Assembly (NCBI GenBank): GCA_018105865.1
Contig: CM030856.1
Span: 7,837,653-7,901,652, forward strand
Direction: 5' to 3'
Source: Metaphire vulgaris
Taxonomy: Eukaryota; Annelida; Clitellata; Crassiclitellata; Megascolecidae
Length of the DNA stretch: 64,000 nucleotides
Part shown: one piece after another, positions 1 to 12,717 of the stretch
Numbering within the stretch: position 1 is the first letter of the stretch
Layout of the letters: each line of letters opens with the position of its first letter
The notes under the pieces: model-generated
Database searches by the model: none
Seen by the model: the letters and a program-made list of their open reading frames with translations, nothing else
What the model was told of the DNA's origin: nothing
Program-made: the position numbers and the translations under genes

Positions 1-2653
1 TTCTGCCCATCCAAGAGGAACAACGGTATCTCCAGCGGTGTACTTAATCTCAAAAACAGCCTTTGGAAAACTTCCAAGTTCCTGCTCAAGGTCGTATTTT
101 GACAAATCAAGACCAGCAAAAACCATTTTCTCATCTTCAAATGCAAGAACATACTTTTTACCGCCGATATTGTCTTGCTCTAGATACTTCAGCATAGCAA
201 CTGAAATTGACGGTTTACAGTCTAACTCAACACTTCCAAAGTACACAGTACATAGAACACGGAGGCCACTGAGTTCAAGATTTGCAAGTTCCGGCATCTG
301 AAAATATACACACACAAATTATTCTACGTACTCTATTCAGTATTCAGGAAGTTAGCAGAGTGGTAACAACGTTGGGTGATGGAGCAGGAGGTCACGGGTT
401 CAATTCCCGCAGGAGCCCTAAAGGTCGACTCAGCCTTTTTCGCTGTGGTAAAATGAGGAGCAGTGGTAAAAATCCCTGCTATAAGTCAAACAGGTATGCT
501 GTGTGATATACTAGCCCCCTATCCATGGCATTGCACGCCTAGATGAGGGCTATAGAAATGGAGATCAGCGCCGCCCTATGAACCCGCGAGGCTCGGGAAG
601 GACTTTGACTTTTGACTATTCAGTATAATTATAAGAGATTAAGATTAAGATTAACCTCTTAACTGGGTATTTAACTGTAACTCAATGTAAAATGGACGGA
701 TATATCCGGGGTCCTCAGTTAAGGGGTTAAGGTACAGCGCTATAAAAATCGACCAGGATAATAATAATAATAATAAGAAGAAGAAGAATTTCATGATCTA
801 ATGACCTACTGTATGTACAAATACAACCTGATAATGCTGATTAAAATGAACTGTTGATAATAATTACCTTTGCTATGGAATCAGCTGGAAAAATCAAGTC
901 CATTCCAACAATCTTTATCCCAGCTGTGTCTAAAGGTTTAACAGTGTCTAGAGGAGTCAGTGACATATCCAGTGCATATGGAAGTACTGGTGATGCTCTA
1001 AAACAATAAAACACCATCTAGTTGAAACAATTAAACTGATTATGCAAGCACACACTATTTGTGCTTCCCTTATGCATACAGGCAATTACACAAACTTATA
1101 ATAATAATATAACAAGGTTTAAAGTGGTTCAGTAGAGACTGCCTTGTGTGAGAACCACTGCTTACATAAGGCAGATGTAGTTTTATAGCAAAGAAGGAAA
1201 GTCAGCAACAGCTTACAGTTCTTTTAAAGGCTGCACAACGTTCAAAAGGTGTCCATTGTAATAAAAGCAGCTCTAGCAATAACAGAACTATAAAAGGTGT
1301 AAATCAAAACTACTATCAAATAAAACCATATACCATATCTATCTATCTATACATGACAATTTATATAGCGCCGTAAACATGACAAAGGCCAAAAACAAAA
1401 GCGCTTTACAGTCAACTAGCTAAATTGTACAAGGTCTTGAATAAGTACGTCTTAAGCATGCATGCAAAAGTTCCAGCCAAAGTGGCCTTGGTATACCATA
1501 GTTTCCATACCTTATTTTCTAGAGCTATAATGTAAAATTTATAGTACATGTGTATTGTGTATAATATATACACAAAATTTCACATGGAAATCTATATTCA
1601 GTAACCTGGATAATCACAATTCTCTTTCAAATTATCCTTAGATATTAGAAGTGCAGACAAAGTTTCCCTCTGCCAGCGATCGTCATAATGACATAATATG
1701 CCCACATCATTATTGTTTGACTATCAACTATCTATGATGAAATCTCTTTTGTATAACCTAGACAATCACAATTTTCTTTCAAATGTTGTTTGGAAATTGA
1801 AGTATATATACAAAGTTTCTCTCCACTGTCGACCAAATAGGTAAAAACCCATATAACACACAAGTTATATGCAAGAAAATAAGATAAATTTAAAATCGCG
1901 TATGCTTATGTACATAAAATTGTATTTATGTAAAATTTATTGCTATGTATAATATGCACACACATTTTGCACCGATTTTTTGAGAAAAAAGTGAGTCTTA
2001 TATGCAAAATCATACGAGCAATGCTATTTTCACTTCAAATTTAACATTTTAGCGAAGTGTGGACTGACTTATTGGACTTGACAATAGGTGATTGTGAATC
2101 AAACCAAGAATCAACCATCATCATGATTGTCAAGGACATTTCTAAAATGGTGCTACAGAGGTTAAATGATAATTATGCCTATTCCAGTCAAGAATGTGGA
2201 ATTAAGAAATATTACAGTTGAGAGTTAAATAATTAATCAACAAACATAGCATACACAGTATAACCTCGTTATAACAAACTCTGTTATAACGTATACTCAG
2301 TTATAACACACTGCAATGTACGGTCTCATGTGAAGTCTACCATATTGGATGGTACTAGATATAACGTACCACGGATATACCATACTAAATTTTACAGACC
2401 CGCTGAATATGTCATAACAAAGTTCTACTGTATATACCGGTAGTCATTAGGTGCTGATAACTACTATGTTTACCCTGGACTCATACGATTCATTGATGGA
2501 ATCTGCCTGAGATCTCTATGCTCTTGAATATGAATCCAAGCTCTCTGAAGATCCATTGTTAATAACTTGCATGGTTCCTGGAAAAACACCTAAACACAAA
2601 CAGTCCCAAGATAAAGCACGCATACATGCATACATATTTTATCTGCATCTCTC

Positions 2654-2686
<33 letters not shown>

Positions 2687-2759
2687 GTCTGTCTCTGTAT
2701 CTCTCTGTCTCTATCTGTCTGTCTGTCTGTGTCTCTCTCTGTCTCTGTGTCTGTGTCTG

Positions 2760-2796
<37 letters not shown>

Positions 2797-2803
2797 GTGT
2801 CTG

Positions 2804-2883
<80 letters not shown>

Positions 2884-5800
2884 AAATATTATAAATATGG
2901 TTTATCTTTTAAAGCGTTGATTGACAACTAACTGTCTACATCAACTATAAGTGTTTCTTAATTAACTGGCATAGAGTGCCTCTGCATGTTTGAATAGTTT
3001 CAACTTCCACCAAGTAAGCTCCTGACATACTCATTCACAGCATAGTTAGTCAACTCGGTGAGCAGCTGGATCAGAAACAATTGAAAAGGATCTGCTTCTG
3101 CTGGGATACAATCCCACTTCTATCACAACTGGCAAGTCAGAAAGTTAGCAACTACCGAACTTTGGACAATGTGTCATGATGGCTCTATAGAAAAAGGAGT
3201 ACAGAATAACATAATCAGAAGTCATAGAAGGTGACAAAAGGTGGAGACTTTAAATACAATGACAAACAGCGGCGCTATAGAAGGTGCTATTGTACGGCGC
3301 TATAGAAGTCGTCGAGAAAGATAAGATAAACAACATTGAGAAAGATCTTGAAGATCTTTCAATTACAATCTGAAAATATTCTATCCTATAATTGAAAAAG
3401 AGACAGGAAAATTGGCCAAATATGAGTCCTTTCAATCAGTATTGCTGTCAGCTGATTGGCAGAAAACAACGATAACAATATAAAATTTTTAATAATTGAA
3501 CAACCTTTCTGAAATGAAATAATTAAAAATTGAATAAAAGTGCTAATAATTGCAGCGCTTGTCAAAAACGTTTCCTTTTCGTGAAGAAGAAGACTGACTA
3601 ACTTGCTTCATAGAGGAATAATCCTGACTTTCCATGAATTTGTTCCTAAGCAAAAACAGAAGAGCCAGGCAGACGTCTTCTGCAACAGTCACTGCCCAAC
3701 GCTGTAGGAAAAGCTGGTCCCATACGTAGATCACAGCCTGGGTATCAAGGACACCAACAAAACCCTATGAAACCACCAAAAATCATTTCAAATAATTCAA
3801 ATACAAATAAATATCTTGAAATATGAGACAATTTTCTAAATTCATCATCATCATCATCATTATCATAGATGCTTTGTGCCAGCTCATTAGCAGCAATAGC
3901 TAGACACAAAACTTTTCCATTTGTCTTTTTGGAAACGAAAAATTTTCTACATTATTCCCATAATAAAATTTAAGGTGCATAAAAGCAAAGTAATCATTGA
4001 ACTTGGTATCTCCTGTTTCCCTTTTCGACTAACTGCATTGTCTCCTTTGCTCTTGTGTTCTGAGGCATGGTGGAGTAGTGGTAGCATTCCTGTCATGCAA
4101 CCGGAGGGCAGCGGGTTCGAAACTGACCCTATCTACTGCATAGCAACCAATGACAAGTTGTTCACTCCTTAATTGCTCCACACATATGATTCTCAACTCT
4201 GCGAATGAATTAACGTGTGGTGTGAAGGAGTTTGCTGCCATGACAAAATGCAGCGGTGAATCCTTGAGAAAGTAGGATTTGCAAGTAAGGTGTCGTCCAT
4301 AAATTACGTAACGCCATTTTGGCACTTTTTGGACCCCCCTCCATCGTAACACGACGTAACAGAAAGTCGGACCCCCCTAAAATATGACGTTACCCCGGGC
4401 CGACGCCCTTCATCTCCCTAAAAGTCAAAAAGTCTTGACAAGCAAAATAAGGTCCATCATCTTAAAAATTTTGCATTGCGTTACGTCACATTCCACCGAC
4501 CCCCCTCATCACACTTCGTAACAAATGTCCGGACCCCTCCCCTAAGCGTGTCACATAGTTTATAGACGACACCTAAGGCTTTCAATATATTGATCAGTCA
4601 ATGAAGTGCTGAAAAAAACATGTTGATCTTTTAATAATATAATCATACAAAACTACTTTGACCCTAAAGACCTAAAATCCAAAAAATCCAAGATGAATGA
4701 AACCATACCTCTCCAAGCCACTTCCGAAGAAAAATGAGCGGATCAGTAAGTTTACGAGACATTTCGATTGATCTGACCGATCCTTCCTTAGCAGCCAGTA
4801 ACTCTTCGGATTTTGATTTTTCGGTGTGTATCAGATGCACAAGAAATTCCTGAATTGCCAAAAAATATGGCAGACCACGTGAACAACATGGCGTCATCGA
4901 AATGCATAACTAAATTAAGTTTCATCTGATGAAATGCAGCTGCAATGGAATGCTAATTGCTACTGTCAAATGTCCAATATATTCTACTGAACTTTTGATT
5001 TATACACCAGAACAAACTTTGTTCAAAAACTGTGGCAGGTCCAAGGTTTTGGAACTCCCCCTCTGTCTGTGTCAGATCTTCCAAAGAACCGAGCACTTTC
5101 AAATCTACCAAGTAGACATCAAATACAACTCTTTCGAAAAACATTTCCTTCATAGCCTGCCTTGCTTTTCCCACTCTGACTTATCAATGGAACAGGGATA
5201 TTTCTAGGATTGTGAATTTGGGGGGAGTGTCGACCTCAAATTAAAGGTGTCCAGAGCTAATTAGTATGCATTTTGCATGCATACCATTGTCACATTACCA
5301 AATTTGGGGGGTGTCGACCTCAAATTGGAAGGGGGTGTTGGGGGGTTTTAGGGGGTGTAAAATATCCCTGCAATGGAATGATCTAGTCTTTTGCAGATGG
5401 ATTTGGAGCATCATGAATTGATACCCCAGAGTATTTATTACAAGTAGTGCTATAAAAGTGCACAATAGTAACAATTATCATCATCATTATTATTCTTGAA
5501 TACTTTAAAAATCATTAGATTATATTGGTAAAATGTACTGGAGAACCTTTGGATTAATTGTAGGCTTGATCTTTGCCACTTCTTTTAAATGATTGTAGAA
5601 TAGCAGGTCAACAGCCTTGACCTTGGACATTGCACTTTCCGCCACAGCAAATATCTCTGGTGCGCCCGGGAGAAAGTTCCGATTAAGCATGTCCAAAAAC
5701 ATCGCCAGTTCATATGCATGATCAGCTGAAATTTTTCACCAAACAGATTATTACATAATTGCAACAACACTAGAGAAAATAAATGCTACCAGTCTTTAAT

Positions 5801-6354
5801 TTCATCATCATAGTTGAAATTATTTCAGTGGCCAATGCAATCATCTTTGATGAGAACAATGACTAAAAAGTAAGTTCAAATAAAGTAGTACAAAGCGCAA
5901 ACATTACTAATTAAGTGTAATGTCACATGCTCTTATTTTAGGTAATTCAATGCCTGCAATATTCTAATCTCGTTACAGTGTTTCAACACAACTGATTACT
6001 GTACTTCAAAAAGATTAAGAGAGTAACAGCATTAACAATGATCTTCAAAAAATATCAAACAGCAAAATTCTGAAGATTACAGTGTCCCATTTCATTTGAA
6101 AAAGTAAAAAGTTAGGGTCAAATGTATAAGTCCACTATGTCAAATACCAAAATCACTTCTTGCACTAACCTTCGCCTGTGCCATCCTGAAGTGCAAGCTG
6201 TAGAGGAAACAGACAGTGGACAAGGTTCGGCTCGTAAATGCGATTGTAGACGTAATAGACATTGAGTGCTCTGGAAGCTTCACTCACATGTGCATTATCT
6301 TTCTTGTAAACAGCCATGGCAGGCGTTGAAAGTGCAATCTAGTTTTAAAGATAC

Positions 6355-6395
<41 letters not shown>

Positions 6396-9300
6396 CGTGT
6401 GTGTGAGAGTGTGTGTGTGTACTTATAGAGGAATAGGGAAATAATTGTAGGCAAACAAAAGCAGAGGTAACAAATCTCACCCTTCTATGTTTATGTCACA
6501 ATTTCTAAAGATCGAAAGACAATTAAAAAGTATATCTCCACAAACTTGGAAGAAAACCAAAACATACCAACAAAATTTATCCACATAACCACAGTGTCTT
6601 AAAATGGTAACATAAAATACAAAATTTCTTACAGTATTTCATGAAAACATTCAAGCAACAATAAACATAATTTCTTCAAAATAGAAACTAAATAGAATTA
6701 AATCATTGACTTTATGAAATGTCATGTCTTAACAGTGACTTAATCAGACCAGTACGAGCATCAAGTGCAAATCAAATAAAAAAATATGCGAAACAAGTTT
6801 TGTTTATCTTCTCAACCAAATTGTTCCATTTAACAAGTATAAAATTAAATTAATCACTTTATTGAGTGCAGGGAGTAAATAATTAATTAATTCAACCACG
6901 AAATAAAACCGACAAAACAAAACAGGCTCCGATTACCTACCTCGGCAACAGTTTTGCAGATGAGTCCATTGATAGGAGAATTGGTTGCATCTTTGATCCG
7001 CAGTTCAGAAATGCCACGTTTAATCCCTTTTGCGAATTGTTCTCTCAGAATCTTCTCTGTATTGCTAGTGACAACAAATTCACAACAGAATAATAAAGTT
7101 ATCGCTGTCCTCAGTTGCAGACTTTGTGTTTCGTCCGTTTCATCTCGAGCAAAGCAATCATCAATGTTTCTAAATACTGTTGATCACTTTTAGAACTTTT
7201 GGAAGTCACCAGAAAGAGAAGAATGAAATGGACTGGACACATACTCAGAATGGAAGAAATGAGAAACCCAAAATGAATTTTCAACTACAAACCAGAGGGA
7301 AGAAGATCTAAAAGACCGACAAGACAATGGGTGGACGGATTGGAAGAGGATCTGCACATGGCAGGGCTGAATCTCAATGGAAAAACTGACGGAAGACACC
7401 GAATGACCTTGGAAGAAATAGCAAAGGACAGAGAACTTTGGAGGGATGTCATAGAGAAGTCGATAGCTGGACACAGCTGGAGGACAAAGACCTGACCGGA
7501 CCGGACTTTTAGAACTACTAATAAAGTAAAGATCAAGTAAATCTTGGAAAACAAACAGAAGCCCAATAATAAACACTGTAGGATTCATAATCAAAAACAG
7601 ATATAATCTTGTTTCCAGTTCAAAAGCATTGCAATGTTCTAAATCAGCAAATGTATCGCTTCATATACAAAACTGCCAATGGCTATGCATTCAAAAAGAG
7701 TTCAAACTGGAACCAAACCAATTAAGGATATAAGCGGTGGATATGAATTTGTCCAATTGGCTGTAGTATTTCCATCAGAATAAGCAGTCACTGTTCTTAC
7801 ATCTTAACAAATTACATTGCCTACAAAAATCTAAGTACTTAGAATAAATTTGCATAACCTAAGAAGCACCAATAATGGAAAATGTCTATCATAAAATCCA
7901 AGCAATACATTAAGTTAAAATTCTTCTAGCAGCTTCTTCTTTTCAAATCCTATATTCAACAAAATATACACAGAACTCGCAAAAAGTGCGAAAAATTGAA
8001 TTGAAAAACTAAACACCAACCTATCTTTCAATCTATCTCGATCCGACTTCATCAGAACATCCAGCCACACGTATGACCGAAGGGAACCTGGAAGTTGGCG
8101 GCCATGAAGTACTCGCATCACGTGAGACAGACGTCGGGGATCGCGCTTTAGGATCGCCATAACTGATCGGCCGATTGAGTTGCTCTGTATCCCCCAGAAT
8201 AAAGGTGGATCCTCACTCGATCCAAACAGAGCGCCTGGAAGTACACAGAAGTGCAAGACTTATCCAAACACCTGGACACTAAACAGGGAGCAGAAGATGT
8301 AATGTAATGTAATGTAGCATTTGCATAGCACCTCTTCTATTTCTGCTCAGAGGCGCTCCTGGCATTGGAGTCGCATGATAAAGTAGTGGGACTTTAGTTT
8401 AGCATTGAACAGAGCGAGGGAGTAAGAAGTGATTCCCGAATGGATGGGTTCAAGGCATTCCAGAGGGAGGGTCCAGTCACTGCAAAAGCTCGACGCTGAG
8501 TAAGAGCAGAGCGTGATCTAGGAACATAAACATTCTTCCAATCAGTGGAGTGGAGAAGGCAATGAGCAGTGGAAGATGGGTTAGGGGTGGAAGATGGCAG
8601 AGTGGTTTATGCACTGGAGCAAGCAGTGGGTTGTTGGAGTGAGTTTCAAGTTCTGCTAGTGCCCTCCCTACTGGCTTTCACACAGGTAGTAATGCCTCCT
8701 AAACCACTTCAAATCATGGTATGGTATGGTATAGTTAATTAAATATTTAAGTTATATTACTGTGCCAAGAAACAATTCTAAAAAATCTTTCATAATCCTC
8801 TTCAAGTTTGAAATATTGTTATTGGCACTACACTGTACATTGCTTCTGTTATCTAAAAGTTTAGAGCACACATACAAGGATAGAGTTTTCCTTGCAAAGT
8901 TTTTCAAAATTCAAATGTTACTAGAAAAGGAGTTCACCATATGAATAATAATGCCATTGCAATTATTGCAGAAGTGAAGAAGTCACTGGTCTAGCCTTTA
9001 ACATTCTGAGTTGTAGGTGTATTCCTGGAACTCAATGCAGTAGAAAAAGAAGAATTTGACTCTCTGTTCCTTTTCGACCTAGTCTGTGCGTCCCTGGGTT
9101 CCATAATTCCATTCACACGACTATATTGATGACGTAGATTTGCATATTCACTAGCCTCGTGCTGGGCAACATCTGTACGATGCTCCTTCCAATGTAACTT
9201 TTCCCATTTTTTCTAAAAACAGGCCCTCTCAAAGGATTTATAAATTTTAATACAATGCAACAACCAGAAAAGTGGAAGGATAAAGAGCAAGAGGAAGGCA

Positions 9301-10432
9301 GAGAAACACCTATGCAGATTGCCTACGAGAAGGAATTGAGGGAGTAATGAATAACATCGGATTAATATGAGGATGTCAAGATCGAACAAAGAGGAAGTCC
9401 ATGGTTGCTAACATAGCTATACACAGCACCTAAAGAAGAATACAAGACATAAGGACACAATTTCCTCATGTTTTATCATATCACCCAATTAAAATATTTG
9501 ACTATGCTTAATACATTGAACAGCTGAGAGAACAACATAAGGTAGATTCAAGCTTATGATTAATGTTAAAAAATGTAAAGGCTAATGGGGAAAAATTACA
9601 ATGTGATAAAATAATATTTTAGTTATAAGTTCCATTATCATTTTTCTCTAATAACTAAATAAAATAGGCTTCCCTTGTTTGCCTCAAAAAATTACAGATT
9701 AGAAGTAAAAATGCTGCAAATCGTTGTCACAATTGACTGCAAACTAAAAATGCAATCTACAATTGCTCATGTTTAAAAAACCCAAATAATCCTGAAAGAT
9801 CTGTTGACTAAAATAAAGGAGAGCTGCACAATAGCCATAATCGTTTACAGGCCTATGCATAATCATAAGAATCAAAGCAAATCATAATTTGAAAGAACTC
9901 ACGATCAGTTCGTTCTCTTTACGGTAAAGATGTCGATCAAGACCTCTCTTCATAATTTGCTTTGTATGTTCAATAAACTGAAGCATCTCGGCGCTCAACG
10001 ATTTTCTAAAAGCAAGTACCGACAGTCGCTAATAGATGCTTCAGAAAGGCAAATGTCACCTACTGTAGCTTCATGCTTCAATTGCATGAATAAATTTGCA
10101 GTTTAACAATCCAACATGAAGCAACAACAAAGAAAACTCAATCGATTTGTGCACAAATGCAGAAGGAATGAGAACAGAGAGAGATCAGAGCTCCAATGTT
10201 CGGAATAATTGAGGGTGCCAATACAAAAGGAAGACCATGCAAAGAATCATGTAATGATATTGAAGAGTGGTGTGGAAGCAGTTTACAGGATGAGTAACCG
10301 AGGCATAAAGCCTGGAAATAAGTAGCAACAAACTGTAGAGTTGGCATTATACACCAATGGGCAATGAGCCAATAGTAAATGTAATGATGATGATGATGAT
10401 GGTGGTGTTGATGGCGTTGATGATGGTGGCAG

Positions 10433-10480
<48 letters not shown>

Positions 10481-12317
10481 CATTGATGATGGTGATGATG
10501 ATAGAACCAATAAGCATCAACAATGGCACCTTCAAGGAATCATCAGTTTGTAACTTTTGTGATTATGAATTATCAGGGTGCGATTTGTAGGGGTGGAAGG
10601 GGGGATTTTCCTCCCACTGCCCAACTGCATCCCCCTACTGCTACATCCCCCCACCACTACATCCCCCCACTGCTACACTTCCCCAACAACTACATCCCCC
10701 CCCCAAGCTCAAAATATTCCCCTCCAACCAACTGCTCCAGGTCACAAATCACACCCTGATTACGATAACGGATCAAGTACGCACCCACTTAGCTCCGCCT
10801 GTGACTGAAATTGACATCCGGTTGCAGAAGCAGCTTTTTGAATACTATTTGACAACCACCTGCGTGCATCACCGTCCAGCTTCTTTCGAGCTTCTGGCAC
10901 TAATGCATCCTAAACACAAGAGTAACAGAATATATGACAATGACGTAGGTGCAAACTTCTATTGGGTAGCTGGGTTTGAGTTCTCCACTTTCTGAAGAGT
11001 TAAGGCTGATGAAGGGGTAAGGCATAAGGGTTGGGCCCCCAATTTTTCATCAAATTTTATGCCTATGGACACAGAATTATTTATCACAAAAAATGCACTG
11101 TCATTTATCATTCTCTTATTATCAATATGTTTCTTCAAAGCTAATTTTCTACAGCAGATTAGATTCAATTGCAAAGTCTTGAAGTGAATTTTATCGTGAA
11201 TGCCTAAAGATCAATGAAAAGAAATGAAATTAGATGTATGAAACAATATTTAATAAAAATATTTATAAAAAAAGAGGTAGACTCATTCTCTGACAGTAGT
11301 GACTGGTAAGTAACAACACTGGAGAAATTCTAACAAACCACTTAAAACCCAGTTATTATTAATTATTACAAAAGCAATTACTTCTGCTATGAAATTAAGG
11401 TAAGGATGCTTAAGCATGTTGAAACAGAATATCTGAAATTCAAACTTATAGGAACACCAAAAAAGTCTAGTATATTTCTTTAAATCAAGAAAGTAGCTGT
11501 AAGCATAACACGTCAAATAAAGCATCACAGAGACTAATAAAAAAGATTATACTTTACCAGAATCTGAGGATCGTAGGAGCTGTTTGGAAAGTAAGCGAGC
11601 ACAAATTCCTGGCCAACTAATTCGAATATAATCTGACGTCTTTCAGGAATGTCAAGTTGCCTAGATATACTCTGTGCTAAATGGTCACACAGCAAGCGAT
11701 AAATCTAAAACAGATGAAGTCTGTAACTAATAATGAGATCTCATTTGGTATAATTAAAATCAGATTTTGCTGTATTGAGTATTGTTTATAAAAGCACAGC
11801 CATGCCTTCCTGTATGTCATGCATATGCCACCCGGTAATGAGATGCGTGAGGTTGTTTCCTGTTGCCTTCCTCGCTGACAATTGGGGCAGACAACTTCTC
11901 CAAGTTACTGTGCAGTGATTAAGGTTACATTCGAACCCATGACCTTCTGATTGATGGTTACAACCCTACCACTATCTCACTGTGCCTCTTAAGCTTTTAT
12001 TAGAAGCTTTAACAAGTTTCTTGTAAATAGCATCGAAGACTAGACATAAAAATTTCTTGATGCACTTTGTAAATGTACATATGGAAGATCATGGAAATGA
12101 TCCCATATCTATAAACTACAATCCAAAATATAGCCATGTAAACAGTTATGGCATACTAAACATTATTTACAGTATTGTTCATTACATCACTTCTTAATAT
12201 CAATCAAATTTGCAAATGGCATACAAAACACACTTATTTAACATATCTTATAAGATTCCTTTGTAAAGTGCTCTTGACTTTAGCTCCAGTTATGTTACTG
12301 CGCTATATAAATTGTCG

Positions 12318-12392
<75 letters not shown>

Positions 12393-12717
12393 GTGCTGCT
12401 GGCTAGCACAAATCAGTCGTCAATTCTGGCTAAAACATAGGACAAATCTGCAGCTCAAAATAATACAGAAAGAGCCCTACAAGTTTGTCTTAACATGAAC
12501 CATCATCTCAGAAAATCCATGTCAAGAAACCAGCTTCTGCAGAATAAACAACCCCAAGAACACTAGATTTTATACAGACATCTATCTAACATACCATAGT
12601 TTGCCAAGGTCCATTTGACAACAGAGTTTCTTGATACGCTGAATCAAGCCACAACGTTCCAAATGGCTCATAATTGTCTACTTCCTTTGTAGCTGAAATT
12701 GTCCTTTTGTTTGACAT
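1..12717 (-). CDS. TBC-like (Rab-GAP-like) domain protein, 15 exons, 3' end outside window
   Basis: Exons in transcription order: 12717-12595 (ATG), 11704-11558, 10909-10860, 10005-9903, 9212-about 9032, 8234-8021, 7064-6941, 6338-6170, 5725-5539, 5175-about 5031, 4849-4709, 3764-3603, 2577-2474, 997-868 and 297-1 (runs off the edge). All junctions keep phase and give about 759 codons. The start exon begins [20 protein letters not shown]. The exon at 8234-8021 carries [15 protein letters not shown], which resembles the start of a TBC domain. The exon at 3764-3603 carries [14 protein letters not shown], which resembles its end. The canonical IxxDxxR and YxQ catalytic fingers are not visible, so the domain is probably not an active Rab-GAP. 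I do not recognise the orthologue. The last visible part (exons 997-868 and 297-1) is beta-rich and could be a separate domain. Donors at 9032 and 5031 are weak and were chosen by phase. Confidence 0.8.
345..620 (+). mobile_element. tRNA-derived SINE (family S2) in an intron
   Basis: It has an A-box-like TAGCAGAGTGG and a B box GGTTCAATTCC 50 bases apart, then a non-tRNA body. An inverted relative lies at 48520-48660. Confidence 0.65.
2256..2430. mobile_element. Short pogo/Tigger-like MITE
   Basis: The ends are inverted: CAGTATAACCTCGTTATAAC on the left and GTCATAACAAAGTTCTACTG on the right. Partial relatives with the same cgttataac / ttctactgta end lie near 25690-25825, 29267-29340 and 35252-35316. 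Confidence 0.55.
2649..2881. repeat. CT/TCTG-rich tract followed by (TA)n
   Basis: An imperfect CT and TCTG microsatellite passes directly into about 18 TA units. Any long open frame here is an artefact of the repeat. Confidence 0.9.
3603..3764 (-). CDS. TBC-like gene exon with the C-terminal TBC-type motif
   Basis: Fifty-four codons in phase 0 on both sides (tttcatag|GG ... AAGCAA|gttagt). The motif [19 protein letters not shown] looks like the Trp-Asp-x-Phe/Leu helix near the end of TBC domains and is followed by a hydrophobic helix. Confidence 0.7.
4062..4270 (+). mobile_element. tRNA-derived SINE (family S3)
   Basis: A-box-like TGGAGTAGTGG and B box GGTTCGAAACT are followed by an AT-rich body. 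It lies in the intron between exons 4849-4709 and 3764-3603. Confidence 0.55.
4288..4574. mobile_element. MITE with AGGTGTCGTC inverted ends
   Basis: The left end AGGTGTCGTCCATAAATTAC and the right end ATAGTTTATAGACGACACCT are inverted copies. The interior has C-tract and GTAAC motifs. No clear target duplication was seen. Confidence 0.6.
5193..5370. mobile_element. hAT-type MITE, CAGGGATATTT family
   Basis: The ends are CAGGGATATTTCTAGG and AAATATCCCTG, with a perfect 8-bp duplication caatggaa (5185-5192 and 5371-5378). It sits 18 bases upstream of the splice acceptor of the exon starting at 5175. A second copy is at 30193-30380. Confidence 0.85.
7198..7495 (+). mobile_element. LINE 3' end (reverse-transcriptase C-terminus), decayed
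   Basis: The translation contains [33 protein letters not shown] and [14 protein letters not shown], the usual C-terminal pattern of LINE ORF2 proteins. An in-frame stop interrupts it. It lies in an intron. Confidence 0.75.
8021..8234 (-). CDS. TBC-like gene exon with the TBC entry motif
   Basis: The acceptor is ttccag|GC and the donor is GATAG|gttggt, phase 1 to phase 2. It encodes a hydrophilic linker followed by [17 protein letters not shown], close to the G-x-P-x-x-L-R-x-x-V-W pattern at the start of TBC domains. Confidence 0.75.
8297..8575 (-). mobile_element. LINE 3' end with (TTACA)n tail
   Basis: On the minus strand it reads [18 protein letters not shown] and [14 protein letters not shown] before a stop, as in CR1/L2-like elements. 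It ends in repeated ttaca, seen as tgtaa repeats at 8297-8320. Confidence 0.7.
8575..8730 (+). mobile_element. tRNA-derived SINE (family S1)
   Basis: It has TGGCAGAGTGG and a degenerate B box, then the shared 3' body ctggctttcacacaggtagta and cctcctaaaccacttcaaatc. Other copies lie at 16965-17040, 21541-21680, 56098-56228 and 57893-58030. Confidence 0.65.
9275..9440 (+). mobile_element. Decayed LINE 3' end
   Basis: Fragments read [18 protein letters not shown], matching the WRSMVAD...H..T-stop end typical of LINE ORF2. The frame is broken upstream. A similar end is at 23660-23820. Confidence 0.55.
10380..10500. repeat. (GAT)n microsatellite
   Basis: GAT/ATG triplets with a few GGT/GCG interruptions. 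Open frames over it are artefacts. Confidence 0.9.
10574..10758. mobile_element. MITE with CAGGGTGCGATTTGT ends
   Basis: The left end CAGGGTGCGATTTGT and the right end ACAAATCACACCCTG are inverted; the interior is C-rich. The right half of a second copy is at about 18140-18269. No matching target duplication was found. Confidence 0.6.
11830..11992 (-). mobile_element. tRNA-derived SINE (family S4)
   Basis: Reading the minus strand: A-box-like TGAGATAGTGG, B box GGTTCGAATGT, then a body with gcgaggaaggcaacagg. Confidence 0.6.
12235..12391 (+). mobile_element. Retroposon 3' tail ending in (AAT)n
   Basis: The sequence GCGCTATATAAATTGTCG leads directly into about 24 AAT units at 12320-12391. 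The GCGCTATATAAA type of 3' end recurs across the window next to triplet repeats. Confidence 0.6.
12595..12717 (-). CDS. First coding exon of the TBC-like gene
   Basis: Forty-one codons open with ATG at 12717 and end at ATG|gtatgt. The next exon (11704-11558) starts in phase 0 after a tttag acceptor. No signal peptide is visible, consistent with a cytosolic protein. Upstream non-coding exons and the promoter were not identified. Confidence 0.75.

Noticed and set aside
348..415. A functional tRNA gene
   Set aside because: A and B boxes are present, but the cloverleaf does not close and the sequence continues into a repeated SINE body. The same holds at 4062, 8575 and 56098.
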